The notes under the pieces were generated by a model. The model worked only from the letters and a program-made list of their open reading frames with translations. It had not been told where the DNA came from and did not search any database. The position numbers were made by a program, and so were the translations under genes. From Planctomycetaceae bacterium (lineage in GTDB: Bacteria > Planctomycetota > Planctomycetia > Planctomycetales > Planctomycetaceae), in NCBI GenBank assembly GCA_017795105.1, contig CP051247.1, positions 62,001 to 126,000 on the forward strand: DNA of 64,000 nt, given 5' to 3'. Numbering within the stretch: position 1 is the first letter of the stretch; each line of letters starts with the position of its first letter. Shown piece by piece: positions 39,827 to 47,027 of the stretch.

Positions 39827-40818
39827 GAGTGCATTCCTGATGAAGAAGACGAAGTGGAATGAAGAGCATCGCCCGCGAGTGCGACCGCTCCCAGCAGCCC
39901 GGCTCGATCGCCGAGGCGGGAGAGTTCGACGCGGACGTTATCGGTGGGAAACATGCCGACGCGAGTCGCGATCTGATCTCGAACGGCGTCGAGCAGAAGA
40001 TCGCCGAGAGCCGCCACGCCTCCGCCGAGGACAATCAGATCGGGATGAAGAATCGTGACGACATTCGCGGCGGCGATTCCGATCCAGGTTGCTGCTCGTT
40101 CGAGCGCGTTCTTAATCGCAGAATCGTGAACAGCTACGAGTTTCATTTCCCGCGGAGTGACGCGATTCGCATCCCCATTGACTGCCTTGTAGAGATGCGG
40201 GGCCAGCCCCATCTGCATCAGGCGAACCCCTTCGGCTGCGATCGCGGTTCCGCTGGCGAGTGTTTCCAGGCAGCCACGGTTGCCGCAGCCGCAGAGGGGG
40301 CCATCGGGCAGAATTGTCTGATGACCAAGCTCCCCCGCCGATCCGAGCGGACCGAGGAGCAATTCTCCTTTCACGCCGACGCCTCCTCCGATTCCCGTTC
40401 CGATCGAGAAGAAGGCCATCGTCAACCCGGGTGCACTCGTTCCATGTCCGAATCGAAGTTCAGCCAACGTCGCCGTGCGGGCATCGTTGAGAACGCGAAC
40501 AGGGCAGGCGAACCGTGCCCCCAAAACACCGGCAACTTCGACATTCCGCCAGTTGCCAGTCAGGTTGGGCAGAAATCGCGTACAACCGGTTTGAATATCG
40601 ACCAACCCCGGAGCTCCGAAGCCGATGGCGGAGATCGACGCAGACTGCTGTGACGCCAACTCAGCGAGCTGATCTCCGATTCGCGACAGCACCGCGTTCG
40701 GCCCCTGATGAGCGTCCGTCGAGATCGCCTGCTCGCTGACTACGCTGCCGTTGACATCGGCGAGTGCCAGCTTCACCGTCGTTCCGCCGAGATCGACGCC
40801 CGCGAGGAACCGGGTCAT
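39823..40818 (-). CDS. ROK-family sugar kinase
   Basis: 331 residues. ATP-binding start FLAGVDLGGTTVKLALADVNG, then GIGGGVGVKGELLLGPLGSAGELGHQTI. The ROK zinc motif follows as C-G-C-G-N-R-G-C-L-E. No N-terminal helix-turn-helix, so it is a kinase and not a ROK repressor; glucokinase or a related hexokinase activity is likely. Overlaps both neighbours by 4 bp, showing tight coupling. Confidence 0.9.
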   Translation of the reverse strand: MTRFLAGVDLGGTTVKLALADVNGSVVSEQAISTDAHQGPNAVLSRIGDQLAELASQQSASISAIGFGAPGLVDIQTGCTRFLPNLTGNWRNVEVAGVLGARFACPVRVLNDARTATLAELRFGHGTSAPGLTMAFFSIGTGIGGGVGVKGELLLGPLGSAGELGHQTILPDGPLCGCGNRGCLETLASGTAIAAEGVRLMQMGLAPHLYKAVNGDANRVTPREMKLVAVHDSAIKNALERAATWIGIAAANVVTILHPDLIVLGGGVAALGDLLLDAVRDQIATRVGMFPTDNVRVELSRLGDRAGLLGAVALAGDALHSTSSSSSGMHS

Positions 40819-41747
40819 TCCTGCGTTCCCTGGGCTGTCACAAAGTTCCGCAGGAAGGCGTGCGACTGAACCAGCGATGCTTTTCGAGCCGCCAGCGAAT
40901 GTTCAAACGACCTGTCTTCGACCTCCACGCAAACTGGCCCCCGATACCCGGTATCTCCGAGCACCGAATAGAACTTGCCCCAGTTGACTTCTCCCAGTCC
41001 GGGCAACTTCGGCGTGTGATATTGGAGAGGAGTCGCCAGAATCCCGACATCGTTGAGCAGATGCCGATCAACGCGCACATCCTTGGCATGCACGTGAAAA
41101 ATCCGATCGGCGAAGTCCCGCAACGGGGCGAGATAGTCCATTTGCATCCAGACCAGATGCGAGGGATCGAAGTTCAGGCCAAAGTATGGACTAGGAAGAT
41201 CGGCAAACATCCGCCTCCAGATGGCCGGACTGATCGCCAGGTTCTTTCCGCCGGGCCATTCGTCATTCGAGAAGAGCATGGGACAGTTCTCGATCCCGAT
41301 ACGAACCTGATGCGACTCCGCATGTTCAATCAGCGGCCCCCAGGTATCCAGAAACCGAGGCCAGTTGTCGTCGACCGACTTCGTCCAGTCGCGGCCAATG
41401 AATGAGTTCACCTGCGGTATGCCGAGAATAGCGGCTGCTTCGATCAGTTTTCGCAAATGAACGACGGCAGTCCTGGCCTCCTCGGCATCCGGCGCAAGCG
41501 GATTCGGATAGTAGCCGAGACCGCTGATGGAGACGCCATACCGATTCAGTAGCTCGTGAATCTGCTTCGCGTCCTTCTCGTCGAACGAAGTGACATCAAT
41601 ATGCGTGACGCCGGCATAACGACGAGTCGCTCCGCCATGCGGCCAGCACATCACTTCGACACAGTCGTAACCGATCCTGCTCGCCGTGGAGAGGACGTCT
41701 TCGAACGACAGATCGGGCAGAATCGCGGTGACAAATCCGAGTTGCAT
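40815..41747 (-). CDS. Sugar phosphate isomerase/epimerase-like TIM barrel
   Basis: 310 residues of the xylose-isomerase-like barrel family: FVTAILPDLSFEDVLSTASRIGYDCVEVMCWPHG, YYPNPLAPD, IGIENCPML, YFGLNFDPSHLVWMQMD, RIFHVHAKDVRVD, GPVCVEVEDRSF. The Glu, Asp-x-x-His, His and Glu residues that bind a divalent metal in this family are in place. Its stop overlaps the ROK start; its start shares one base with the preceding stop. Confidence 0.88.
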   Translation of the reverse strand: MQLGFVTAILPDLSFEDVLSTASRIGYDCVEVMCWPHGGATRRYAGVTHIDVTSFDEKDAKQIHELLNRYGVSISGLGYYPNPLAPDAEEARTAVVHLRKLIEAAAILGIPQVNSFIGRDWTKSVDDNWPRFLDTWGPLIEHAESHQVRIGIENCPMLFSNDEWPGGKNLAISPAIWRRMFADLPSPYFGLNFDPSHLVWMQMDYLAPLRDFADRIFHVHAKDVRVDRHLLNDVGILATPLQYHTPKLPGLGEVNWGKFYSVLGDTGYRGPVCVEVEDRSFEHSLAARKASLVQSHAFLRNFVTAQGTQE

Positions 41748-42904
41748 TAGTGATCCACTCCTGTTGATATCCAGCGTTGTTCACGATGACTTTGGAGAAT
41801 GGCTTCGCACAGCAGAATCTCCCGATGTCCGTCGGCGAAGGTAGGAAACGGAGCAGGAGCCGTGTGGTCGCCCGCTGCGATGTAGCCGTAGAAGGCTCTG
41901 CACAATTGCTTGAACGTGTCGGGGAAGCCTTCGTTGTGACCGCCGGGGTAGTTGCTGACGCCGCTCGCGGACGCGTGCAGCAGAGCCGGATCCCGAATCA
42001 GCCGCTCGTTCGGCTCGCTGCGATGCCCGATGGTAATCTCATTGGGACGTTCACTGTTCCAGGCGAGACTGGCCTTTGATCCAGCCAGTTCGAACTGCAG
42101 GCAGTTCTTTCGCCCGGCGGTCGTCTGCGAAACCCACAGACAGCCGTTGGCTCCGTTATCGAAACGCAGGAGGATGCTGCCGCAATCCTCGGTTGAGATC
42201 TCGACCGGCTTCGTTTCCGCAGCAGCCTTGCCGCCGGAGAATGTCGTCGCCCCTCCCACGGGCTGCTGCCGGGTCGGATGAACCGTCCGCAGATCCGCGA
42301 AGACTTCGACCACTTTCCGCCCGGTGATGAACTGCAGCAGATCGAGCCAGTGCGTGCCGATGTCAGCGACCGCTCGAAGTTCGCCGCCGTCCTCGGCGAC
42401 GACCCGCCAGTTGAAGTCGGTCTCGTACAGCAGCCAGTCCTGCACATAAGAGCCGGTCACGTGGAGAACTTCGCCGACGGAACCATCCGCGACCTGGGCC
42501 GCGGCTTCATGGCAGAGAGGATAGAACCGAATGTTGTAAGCCACACCAGCAACGCATCCCGACTTCGCGGCCAGTTCGACCAGCTCCGCCGACTGCTGCG
42601 AGTTCATTGCGAGCGGCTTCTCGCAGAGCACATGTTTGCCGGCCTTCAGTACGGCAACTGCCTGTTCGTAGTGCAGACGATTCGGAGTTGCGAGGTGAAC
42701 CGAATCGACGCTGTCATCATTCAGAATCTCATCCAGCGACGCATAGCCGCGTGGCAACCCCAGTTGCTCCGCGGCAAGCTTCGACTTCTCGGGACTCGAT
42801 CCCAGAATGCCGGTGACTTCTACACCAGCCCGACGAAGCGCTTCGATGTGCACCGGCCCGATGAATCCTGTTCCCGCGACGGCGGCTCGTAACTTACGTG
42901 TCAT
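41747..42904 (-). CDS. Gfo/Idh/MocA-family oxidoreductase
   Basis: 385 residues. Rossmann fold AVAGTGFIGPVHIEALRRAG, then VDSVHLATPNRLHYEQAVAVLKAGKHVLCEKPLA with the family's E-K-P motif, and a C-terminal dehydrogenase domain with DIGTHWLDLLQFITG. It oxidises a sugar or cyclitol with NAD(P). First enzyme gene after the GntR regulator, 9 bp apart. Confidence 0.9.
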   Translation of the reverse strand: MTRKLRAAVAGTGFIGPVHIEALRRAGVEVTGILGSSPEKSKLAAEQLGLPRGYASLDEILNDDSVDSVHLATPNRLHYEQAVAVLKAGKHVLCEKPLAMNSQQSAELVELAAKSGCVAGVAYNIRFYPLCHEAAAQVADGSVGEVLHVTGSYVQDWLLYETDFNWRVVAEDGGELRAVADIGTHWLDLLQFITGRKVVEVFADLRTVHPTRQQPVGGATTFSGGKAAAETKPVEISTEDCGSILLRFDNGANGCLWVSQTTAGRKNCLQFELAGSKASLAWNSERPNEITIGHRSEPNERLIRDPALLHASASGVSNYPGGHNEGFPDTFKQLCRAFYGYIAAGDHTAPAPFPTFADGHREILLCEAILQSHREQRWISTGVDH

Positions 42905-42913
42905 GCTGTGCTT

Positions 42914-43684
42914 TCAATGTTGTCGAAGTTGGCCCCGGGCGGGTGTCGCGGAGCGGACTGGACCGAGCCGGCTGTGAAATTCATACTGATCGCCTCGATA
43001 TAATGTCCGCTCCCACCAGAGAGGCCGGGCGTCTCTGGTATAACCGACCGCAGTGACCTCGAAGGCCGGAGAACGGGAACTGACTTCCAGCAGAGACGCT
43101 TCTCCGCGACTAAGCAGTACCGCTCGAATCACCTCATCGGCTCCCGCGATCTCGATACCGTGGGGACCGGTCAATGCCTGATAGAGCGATCCAGCCGCCT
43201 GGGTGCGCGTCAGCTTCGGGCAGAAACTGTGGACCAGGTATCGATGTTCCAGAATAACGGGCAACCCATCAGCCAGCCGCAAGCGTTCGAGTTCCCAGAC
43301 GCGATCATCAGGATTGAGTTCGAGGGCCTCGCGGATCTCATCATCGATTTTCTCAGCTTCAAGCTCCCGGAACTCACGCAGGGTGGAACTCGGCTTCTTG
43401 CCGGCCGCTTTCGCTTTCTCGGTGAAGCTGACCAGTGAGCGGAGATCGTAATCGATGAGATCACGACGGACGAAAGTGCCGATGCCGCGACGGAATTCTA
43501 GCAGACCTTCGGAAACGAGGCTGGCGAGTGCCTTGTTGGCCGTTGCCCGACTGACCTGGAACTTCTCGCTGATTTCACGTTCGGTCAGAAAGCGATCCCC
43601 GGACTGATACTCGGCGGCCAGAGCGGAACGCAATCGATCGTTCAACTGCTGATAAACCGGGTTCCGCTGAATGCTCGTGTCCAT
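42914..43684 (-). CDS. GntR/HutC-family transcriptional regulator
   Basis: 256 residues from an ATG at 43684; upstream in-frame sequence lacks protein-like character. N-terminal GntR winged helix: VYQQLNDRLRSALAAEYQSGDRFLTEREISEKFQVSRATANKALASLVSEGLLEFRRGIGTFV. C-terminal UTRA ligand domain: LEADKI-like region, VWELERLRLADGLPVILEHRYLV, FEVTAVGYTRDARPLWWERTLYRGDQYEF. It is first in the five-gene operon and probably represses it until a sugar phosphate binds. Two inverted repeats upstream (43700-43712 and 43713-43766) are candidate operators. Confidence 0.9.
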   Translation of the reverse strand: MDTSIQRNPVYQQLNDRLRSALAAEYQSGDRFLTEREISEKFQVSRATANKALASLVSEGLLEFRRGIGTFVRRDLIDYDLRSLVSFTEKAKAAGKKPSSTLREFRELEAEKIDDEIREALELNPDDRVWELERLRLADGLPVILEHRYLVHSFCPKLTRTQAAGSLYQALTGPHGIEIAGADEVIRAVLLSRGEASLLEVSSRSPAFEVTAVGYTRDARPLWWERTLYRGDQYEFHSRLGPVRSATPARGQLRQH

Positions 43685-43699
43685 AGCGGAGATGGTACA

Positions 43700-43712
43700 G
43701 TGGCTAAGCCAC
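43700..43712. promoter_or_regulatory. Candidate GntR operator, palindrome GTGGCT-A-AGCCAC
   Basis: A perfect 6+6 palindrome with one central base, lying 15-28 bp upstream of the gntR start codon. GntR-family sites are usually short palindromes of this size. No binding data can be read from sequence. Confidence 0.45.
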
Positions 43713-43766
43713 CTCGTCAAATCCGATACATTGCAAGAGGAACTCTCGGGTGACCCATTTGACGAG
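43713..43766. promoter_or_regulatory. Spaced inverted repeat CTCGTCAAAT / ATTTGACGAG upstream of gntR
   Basis: Two perfect 10-bp arms at 43713-43722 and 43757-43766, separated by 34 bases and directly adjoining the short palindrome. It may be a second operator or a looping pair for the GntR protein. Confidence 0.4.
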
Positions 43767-44032
43767 AGGGAAAAACTTGGGTTGCCGCGCATTTCTGTTT
43801 TCAGAGAAATCGCAGACTTTCTGCCGAACCTTTTCCAGGTGTCCGACGTCTGTAGTGCAGATGCTGGAAGATACAGTGACCAGCAAGACAACAAACTCTC
43901 TTCGAGAAACAGAACGAACTTCGATGAATTCCGAGAAGCCCAACATGCTACTTGAACGCCTCCGCCCGGAACCCGGCGGCCCAACCATGTATTGGCGATT
44001 GTGACATACGCGTCGACTGGAGTTTTCCTGTC
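43767..44032. other. Gene-poor stretch upstream of gntR and before an orphan terminator
   Basis: About 265 bp without a convincing reading frame. It must hold the minus-strand promoter of gntR. A strong plus-strand terminator follows directly, so a small plus-strand RNA may be made here; I could not identify its start or structure. Confidence 0.4.
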
Positions 44033-44063
44033 AGCCCGGTGTCGCACGCACCGGGCTTTTTTT
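44033..44063 (+). terminator. Strong Rho-independent terminator on the plus strand
   Basis: Perfect 9-bp stem AGCCCGGTG / CACCGGGCT with loop TCGCACG followed by seven T. No annotated plus-strand gene ends before it. It insulates the tRNA array that starts 32 bp later. Confidence 0.85.
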
Positions 44064-44094
44064 GCGCCCTGAGTTCGGCGTTTCAGGACAGCAC

Positions 44095-44167
44095 GGCCCG
44101 TTCGACTTCTGGTGAGGTCACCAGCCTTTCAAGCTGGTCAGGTTGGGTTCGAATCCCACACGGGTCA
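44095..44167 (+). tRNA. tRNA-Glu (TTC)
   Basis: 73 nt fold as a cloverleaf: acceptor GGCCCGT/ACGGGTC (one wobble), D stem GACT/GGTC, anticodon stem CCAGC/GCTGG with loop CTTTCAA giving anticodon TTC, T loop TTCGAAT. The T stem has one mismatch at its outer pair. No CCA is encoded. First of six tRNA genes in the array. Confidence 0.85.
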
Positions 44168-44380
44168 TTCATAACCAGTCAACACATTGCAGGCTTAGAA
44201 CCGTGACAACTTTCATCCGCAATTCGTATCAACGTTTCATCGCCTTCTTTGTCCATGCGTTCCGTCCGACTCCGATCGAACGGGGACAGCCTAGTGCGGA
44301 GAGCCGATCCGCAAAGAGTTCAACCGCATTCGAACGCGAGCTGCTCGGAGTTTACAGCTCCATTAAGTGAAAGTAGCCAG
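44168..44380. other. Unexplained 213-bp spacer inside the tRNA array
   Basis: Much longer than the other spacers of the array. It contains a 6-bp hairpin TGCGGA/TCCGCA with a 7-base loop and a small GGAG/CTCC hairpin with loop TTTACAG, but no T-arm and no complete cloverleaf. It may be a decayed tRNA or tRNA-like RNA; I see no certain gene. Confidence 0.4.
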
Positions 44381-44453
44381 CGGGATGTAGGGGAGCGGCT
44401 ACCCCACGTGCCCTGGGAGCACGCGATCGTCGGTTCGAGTCCGACCATCCCGA
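44381..44453 (+). tRNA. tRNA-Pro (TGG)
   Basis: Acceptor CGGGATG/CATCCCG, with the C1-G72 pair and A73 typical of tRNA-Pro. D stem GGGG/CCCC, anticodon stem CGTGC/GCACG with loop CCTGGGA (anticodon TGG), T arm GTCGG-TTCGAGT-CCGAC. Position 33 is C instead of the nearly universal T. No encoded CCA. Confidence 0.82.
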
Positions 44454-44477
44454 CTTAACCAAGTCGATGTCTAACCT

Positions 44478-44550
44478 GGGATTGAGGTGTTACCGGCGGC
44501 ATGTCCGGCTCTTAACCGGAACGGTGACGGTTCGAATCCGTCCGATCCCA
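44478..44550 (+). tRNA. tRNA-Lys (CTT)
   Basis: Acceptor GGGATTG/CGATCCC, anticodon stem TCCGG/CCGGA with loop CTCTTAA (anticodon CTT), T arm GACGG-TTCGAAT-CCGTC, A73. The D stem GTGT/GCAT has two wobble pairs. No encoded CCA. Confidence 0.88.
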
Positions 44551-44555
44551 CTCAG

Positions 44556-44569
44556 GAGGCCCGGGCCTC
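44556..44569. repeat. Perfect 14-bp palindrome between tRNA-Lys and tRNA-Gly
   Basis: GAGGCCC-GGGCCTC. It could form a cruciform or a short hairpin separating the two tRNAs in a common transcript. Confidence 0.5.
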
Positions 44570-44575
44570 TCAATC

Positions 44576-44646
44576 GCGCCCATGATGTAGCGGTAGCCTG
44601 CTGCCTTGCCATGGCGGAAGTGCGGGTTCGACTCCCGCTGGGCGCT
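44576..44646 (+). tRNA. tRNA-Gly (GCC)
   Basis: 71 nt: acceptor GCGCCCA/TGGGCGC, anticodon stem CTGCC/GGCGG with loop TTGCCAT (anticodon GCC), T arm GCGGG-TTCGACT-CCCGC, T73 as usual for Gly. The D stem is weak, with at least one mismatch. No encoded CCA. Confidence 0.84.
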
Positions 44647-44658
44647 TTGAAGAGTTGA

Positions 44659-44733
44659 TGCGGTGGTGCTCGTGCTGGTACGGGCGGGCGGCTCTGAACC
44701 GTTCTGACGCAGGTTCGATTCCTGCCGCCGCAA
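44659..44733 (+). tRNA. tRNA-Gln (CTG)
   Basis: 75 nt: acceptor TGCGGTG/CGCCGCA with the T1-A72 pair characteristic of tRNA-Gln. D stem GCTC/GGGC, anticodon stem GGCGG/CCGTT with loop CTCTGAA (anticodon CTG), T arm GCAGG-TTCGATT-CCTGC, A73. No encoded CCA. Confidence 0.9.
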
Positions 44734-44765
44734 CTGATGTCAGTCAACAGCAGTGGACACGAAAC

Positions 44766-44839
44766 GGCTTTGTAGGCAATTGGTAGACCACGTTGTCTCA
44801 GACACAGCGATGCTGTGGGTTCGAATCCCGCCAAAGCCA
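44766..44839 (+). tRNA. Atypical tRNA-Leu-like (CAG) with short variable loop
   Basis: 74 nt: acceptor GGCTTTG/CAAAGCC, T arm GTGGG-TTCGAAT-CCCGC, anticodon stem GTTGT/ACAGC with loop CTCAGAC (anticodon CAG, Leu). The D region (GGCAATTGGTAGACC) resembles tRNA-Leu. The variable region is only about six bases, whereas tRNA-Leu normally has a long variable arm, so recognition by leucyl-tRNA synthetase is doubtful. It may be a hybrid or decoy tRNA. Confidence 0.65.
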
Positions 44840-44845
44840 CTGGAC

Positions 44846-44876
44846 GCCGAGACGAAGGGGTGTTTCGGCACTTTTT
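44846..44876 (+). terminator. Rho-independent terminator ending the first tRNA array
   Basis: Stem GCCGAGAC (44846-44853) with GTTTCGGC (44862-44869), one wobble pair, followed by five T. It starts seven bases after the tRNA-Leu-like gene. Confidence 0.78.
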
Positions 44877-44897
44877 GAATAGAACATGGAGAAAGTC

Positions 44898-45686
44898 ATG
44901 GATACCAGTGTGATCGAACGACAGTTCACCCGCATCGGTGCACGGGCTCGCTTTCGCGATGCCCGCCGCCAGGATGGAGTGTCCATCGACATCGGCTACG
45001 ATCGCGAAGGAGAGTTCTTCGAGATCGGACTGGGAGCCAATCCGCCGGAAGAACTACTCGTGCTCGACTCGCAGCCGCGACTGCGGCATCTACTGTTGAT
45101 GTCCCGGCAGGATGACGGAAAGCACAAGTTCCTCTGCGGTCACGACGAACGACACTGGTTCGTAGCAGCCGTACCGGAACGAGCCTCGGCTTCAACGGTC
45201 AAAACGGCCTTTACCGCCTTGCGGCCGGGAGCCGTGACAGCGGTGATGCACCGCAAGCGAGTGAAGCGAAAGAAGCAGAACCGCCGACGCAACGAAGCAT
45301 TTCTCCGCCAGGGAGAATGGTTCTTCGTCCCTACGGAAGGCCGACAGTTTCCACCACTGTTGATTCTGCAGAACGAGCCTCTGCGACGTGGATCTGGAAA
45401 GCCCCACCTGTGCGAAGAACTCGTGAGGATCGGTGGAGAACTCGTTTACGTCAGCAACCAACATCCACAGGGATTGACTGAGAACCAGTATCGAAAACTC
45501 ATCAGCCGTAAGCCAAAGTTGCGTAACCTGCAGTGGGTGACACAGCGGCGAAATCCGGGTGTCTTCGTCCGCGGGAAAGTCCGCCACGCCGATCATAAGA
45601 CGATCGAACTGGAAGGATGGCATCAGGTGATGATGAATACGGAAACTCAGGCCCTGGCCATGCGGCACGTTGCATTTGTTGATTAG
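44898..45686 (+). CDS. Protein of unknown function in the tRNA/Y-RNA locus
   Basis: 262 residues. I prefer the ATG at 44898 because GGAG lies six bases before it; an ATG at 44886 is the alternative. No signal peptide or membrane segment. Residues ~20-110 form an alternating strand pattern (SIDIGYDREGEFFEIGLG, LLLMSRQDDGKHKFLCGHDERHWFVAAVPE). A very basic linker follows (MHRKRVKRKKQNRRRNEAFLRQGEWFFVP), then a second mixed domain with HLCEELVR, ELVYVSNQHPQGLTENQYRKL and GKVRHADHKTIELEGWHQVM. The basic stretch and the location between tRNA genes suggest RNA or nucleoprotein binding, but I do not recognise a characterised family. Its 3' end overlaps the convergent membrane-protein gene by 185 bp. 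Confidence 0.75.
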   Translation: MDTSVIERQFTRIGARARFRDARRQDGVSIDIGYDREGEFFEIGLGANPPEELLVLDSQPRLRHLLLMSRQDDGKHKFLCGHDERHWFVAAVPERASASTVKTAFTALRPGAVTAVMHRKRVKRKKQNRRRNEAFLRQGEWFFVPTEGRQFPPLLILQNEPLRRGSGKPHLCEELVRIGGELVYVSNQHPQGLTENQYRKLISRKPKLRNLQWVTQRRNPGVFVRGKVRHADHKTIELEGWHQVMMNTETQALAMRHVAFVD

Positions 45687-46506
45687 GAGCAGGAGACGAC
45701 AGTCGATCAGACTGTGTCTCTGAGACTCCCCGGGACCGGAGCCACTCAGCCAGCTTGAGTGGCTCCCACTCCCAGAGTGAATCGGGAAACAGAATGAGTC
45801 GTTCCTCAGAACATTCAGGACTGAGATCGAGCCAACTGGGTAAAACGTCCCGGGGATAGCTGGAACGAAAGTCATGCGGCATCCAGGGGGAAGACGTCGC
45901 GTCGTCCTTCAAGATGAGAGCCAGTCCGGGCTGGTTGAAGAGGGGATCGGTGACCACGATTTGGAACGAAGAGAGATCGTCAAGCGGGACAACCTGTAGC
46001 GTCGTTTGCCAGTTGTGATGATCTTCCCAGAATAAAACCTCGCCATCGGAGCGGAGTCCAGCGAACTCGCGCGAACGGCGAAACAGGGAGAGAAACAGGA
46101 GTCCGTTACAGAGCGAGGCAAACACCAGGCCAAAGATCATCAGCCCCGAGAGCTGTTGTTCCTGCCCCCAGAGCCCAAACACGATGGCCCAGGGAACGAG
46201 GAAGCCCATGCCATCGACCAGGCGGGATGCACGAGTTTTGGTGAATACAACTCGCCCGTAGTCATCGACTGGGAACTCACGGTGGGTCAATGTTGGACTC
46301 GGATCGAGCTTCTGGAAGCGGTGCAGAGTGAATCCAACAAGAATGAACGGCCAGAACATGGCCGTCGTAGAGATGAGACAAATTCGAGCGGGCCATCGTT
46401 GCCACCTGGGCAACCTTGCTCCCGGTCGAGGATTGGCAACTACAAACATCAGCAGAGTCAGCGCTAATCCGACCAGATAGTAGCCCAGTAACCAGAGTGG
46501 AGACAT
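45502..46506 (-). CDS. Membrane protein of unknown function
   Basis: 334 residues from ATG 46506. Four hydrophobic segments: LWLLGYYLVGLALTLLMFVV, ICLISTTAMFWPFILVGFTL, MGFLVPWAIVFGLWG, LMIFGLVFASLCNGLLFLSLF. Next is a cytoplasmic-type domain with GEVLFWEDHHNWQTTLQVVPLDDLSSFQIVVTDP. The last ~60 residues are encoded opposite the end of the neighbouring plus-strand gene and look less protein-like, so the functional protein may effectively end earlier. Family not recognised. Confidence 0.65.
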   Translation of the reverse strand: MSPLWLLGYYLVGLALTLLMFVVANPRPGARLPRWQRWPARICLISTTAMFWPFILVGFTLHRFQKLDPSPTLTHREFPVDDYGRVVFTKTRASRLVDGMGFLVPWAIVFGLWGQEQQLSGLMIFGLVFASLCNGLLFLSLFRRSREFAGLRSDGEVLFWEDHHNWQTTLQVVPLDDLSSFQIVVTDPLFNQPGLALILKDDATSSPWMPHDFRSSYPRDVLPSWLDLSPECSEERLILFPDSLWEWEPLKLAEWLRSRGVSETQSDRLSSPAPNQQMQRAAWPGPEFPYSSSPDAILPVRSSYDRRGGLSRGRRHPDFAAVSPTAGYATLAYG

Positions 46507-46587
46507 CGTCGTGAGGTCCTGTGAAGGCATCCCGGCGGAACATGTGATTCAAAGACTAAACGAACGTAGTGGCGAATGCATCTACAA

Positions 46588-46657
46588 ACGAGTGTGCTCC
46601 TGGGAGAGCAGTTCGCCTCCAAAGCGAACGCATGGGGTTCGACTCCTCACGCTCGTG
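46588..46657 (+). tRNA. tRNA-Trp (CCA) with shortened D arm
   Basis: 70 nt: acceptor ACGAGTG/CGCTCGT, anticodon stem TTCGC/GCGAA with loop CTCCAAA (anticodon CCA, identical to the loop of E. coli tRNA-Trp), T arm TGGGG-TTCGACT-CCTCA with one wobble, G73 as expected for Trp. The D arm is GCTC-CTGGGA-GAGC, a 6-base loop, shorter than normal. No encoded CCA. Confidence 0.8.
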
Positions 46658-46684
46658 TTCTACGCGACCTGAAGAAAGGACTGT

Positions 46685-47017
46685 ATGATCAATCTCTGGC
46701 TCGATGACGAGCGGGATCCGAACAATCGCAAGATCCAGGAACTGTTCGGTGCGGAACCGGACATGATCTGGGTGAAGACGGCTGATGCCGCCATCAGTCG
46801 ACTCAAGTCGAACAACGTCGCCTGGATGTCACTGGATCACGACTTGGGAACAACGCAAACCGGTTACGACGTGGCCAAATGGATTGAAGAACGAGCGTAC
46901 TATGGAGAGCTATCGCAACTGACCTGGACAATTCACTCGGCCAACATCGAAGGAGCCCGTCTCATGCGGACAGCTCTGGAGAAGGCCGACGAGTACTGGA
47001 GGACAATGAAGAACTGA
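46685..47017 (+). CDS. Cyclic-phosphate-processing receiver-like protein (cREC family)
   Basis: 110 residues, cytoplasmic, AAGGA five bases before the start. It resembles a stand-alone receiver domain: LWLDDERDP at the N-terminus, SLDHDLGTTQTGYDVAKWIEE in the middle and WTIHSANIEGARLM near the end. These Asp-Asp-Glu-Arg, Asp-His-Asp-Leu-Gly and His-Ser-x-Asn motifs match the cREC family. That family was predicted by comparative genomics to process 2',3'-cyclic phosphate ends in RNA-repair operons. The gene sits between tRNA-Trp (27 bp upstream) and tRNA-Arg (10 bp downstream), so it is probably in one transcript with them. Assignment is from motif memory, not a search. Confidence 0.78.
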   Translation: MINLWLDDERDPNNRKIQELFGAEPDMIWVKTADAAISRLKSNNVAWMSLDHDLGTTQTGYDVAKWIEERAYYGELSQLTWTIHSANIEGARLMRTALEKADEYWRTMKN

Positions 47018-47027
47018 AACTCTGCAA

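Noticed and set aside
44143..44458. Short open frames spanning the tRNA-Glu to tRNA-Pro region
   Set aside because: They run through tRNA genes, and their ends (VGSSPTIPT) are the typical translation of a T arm and acceptor.
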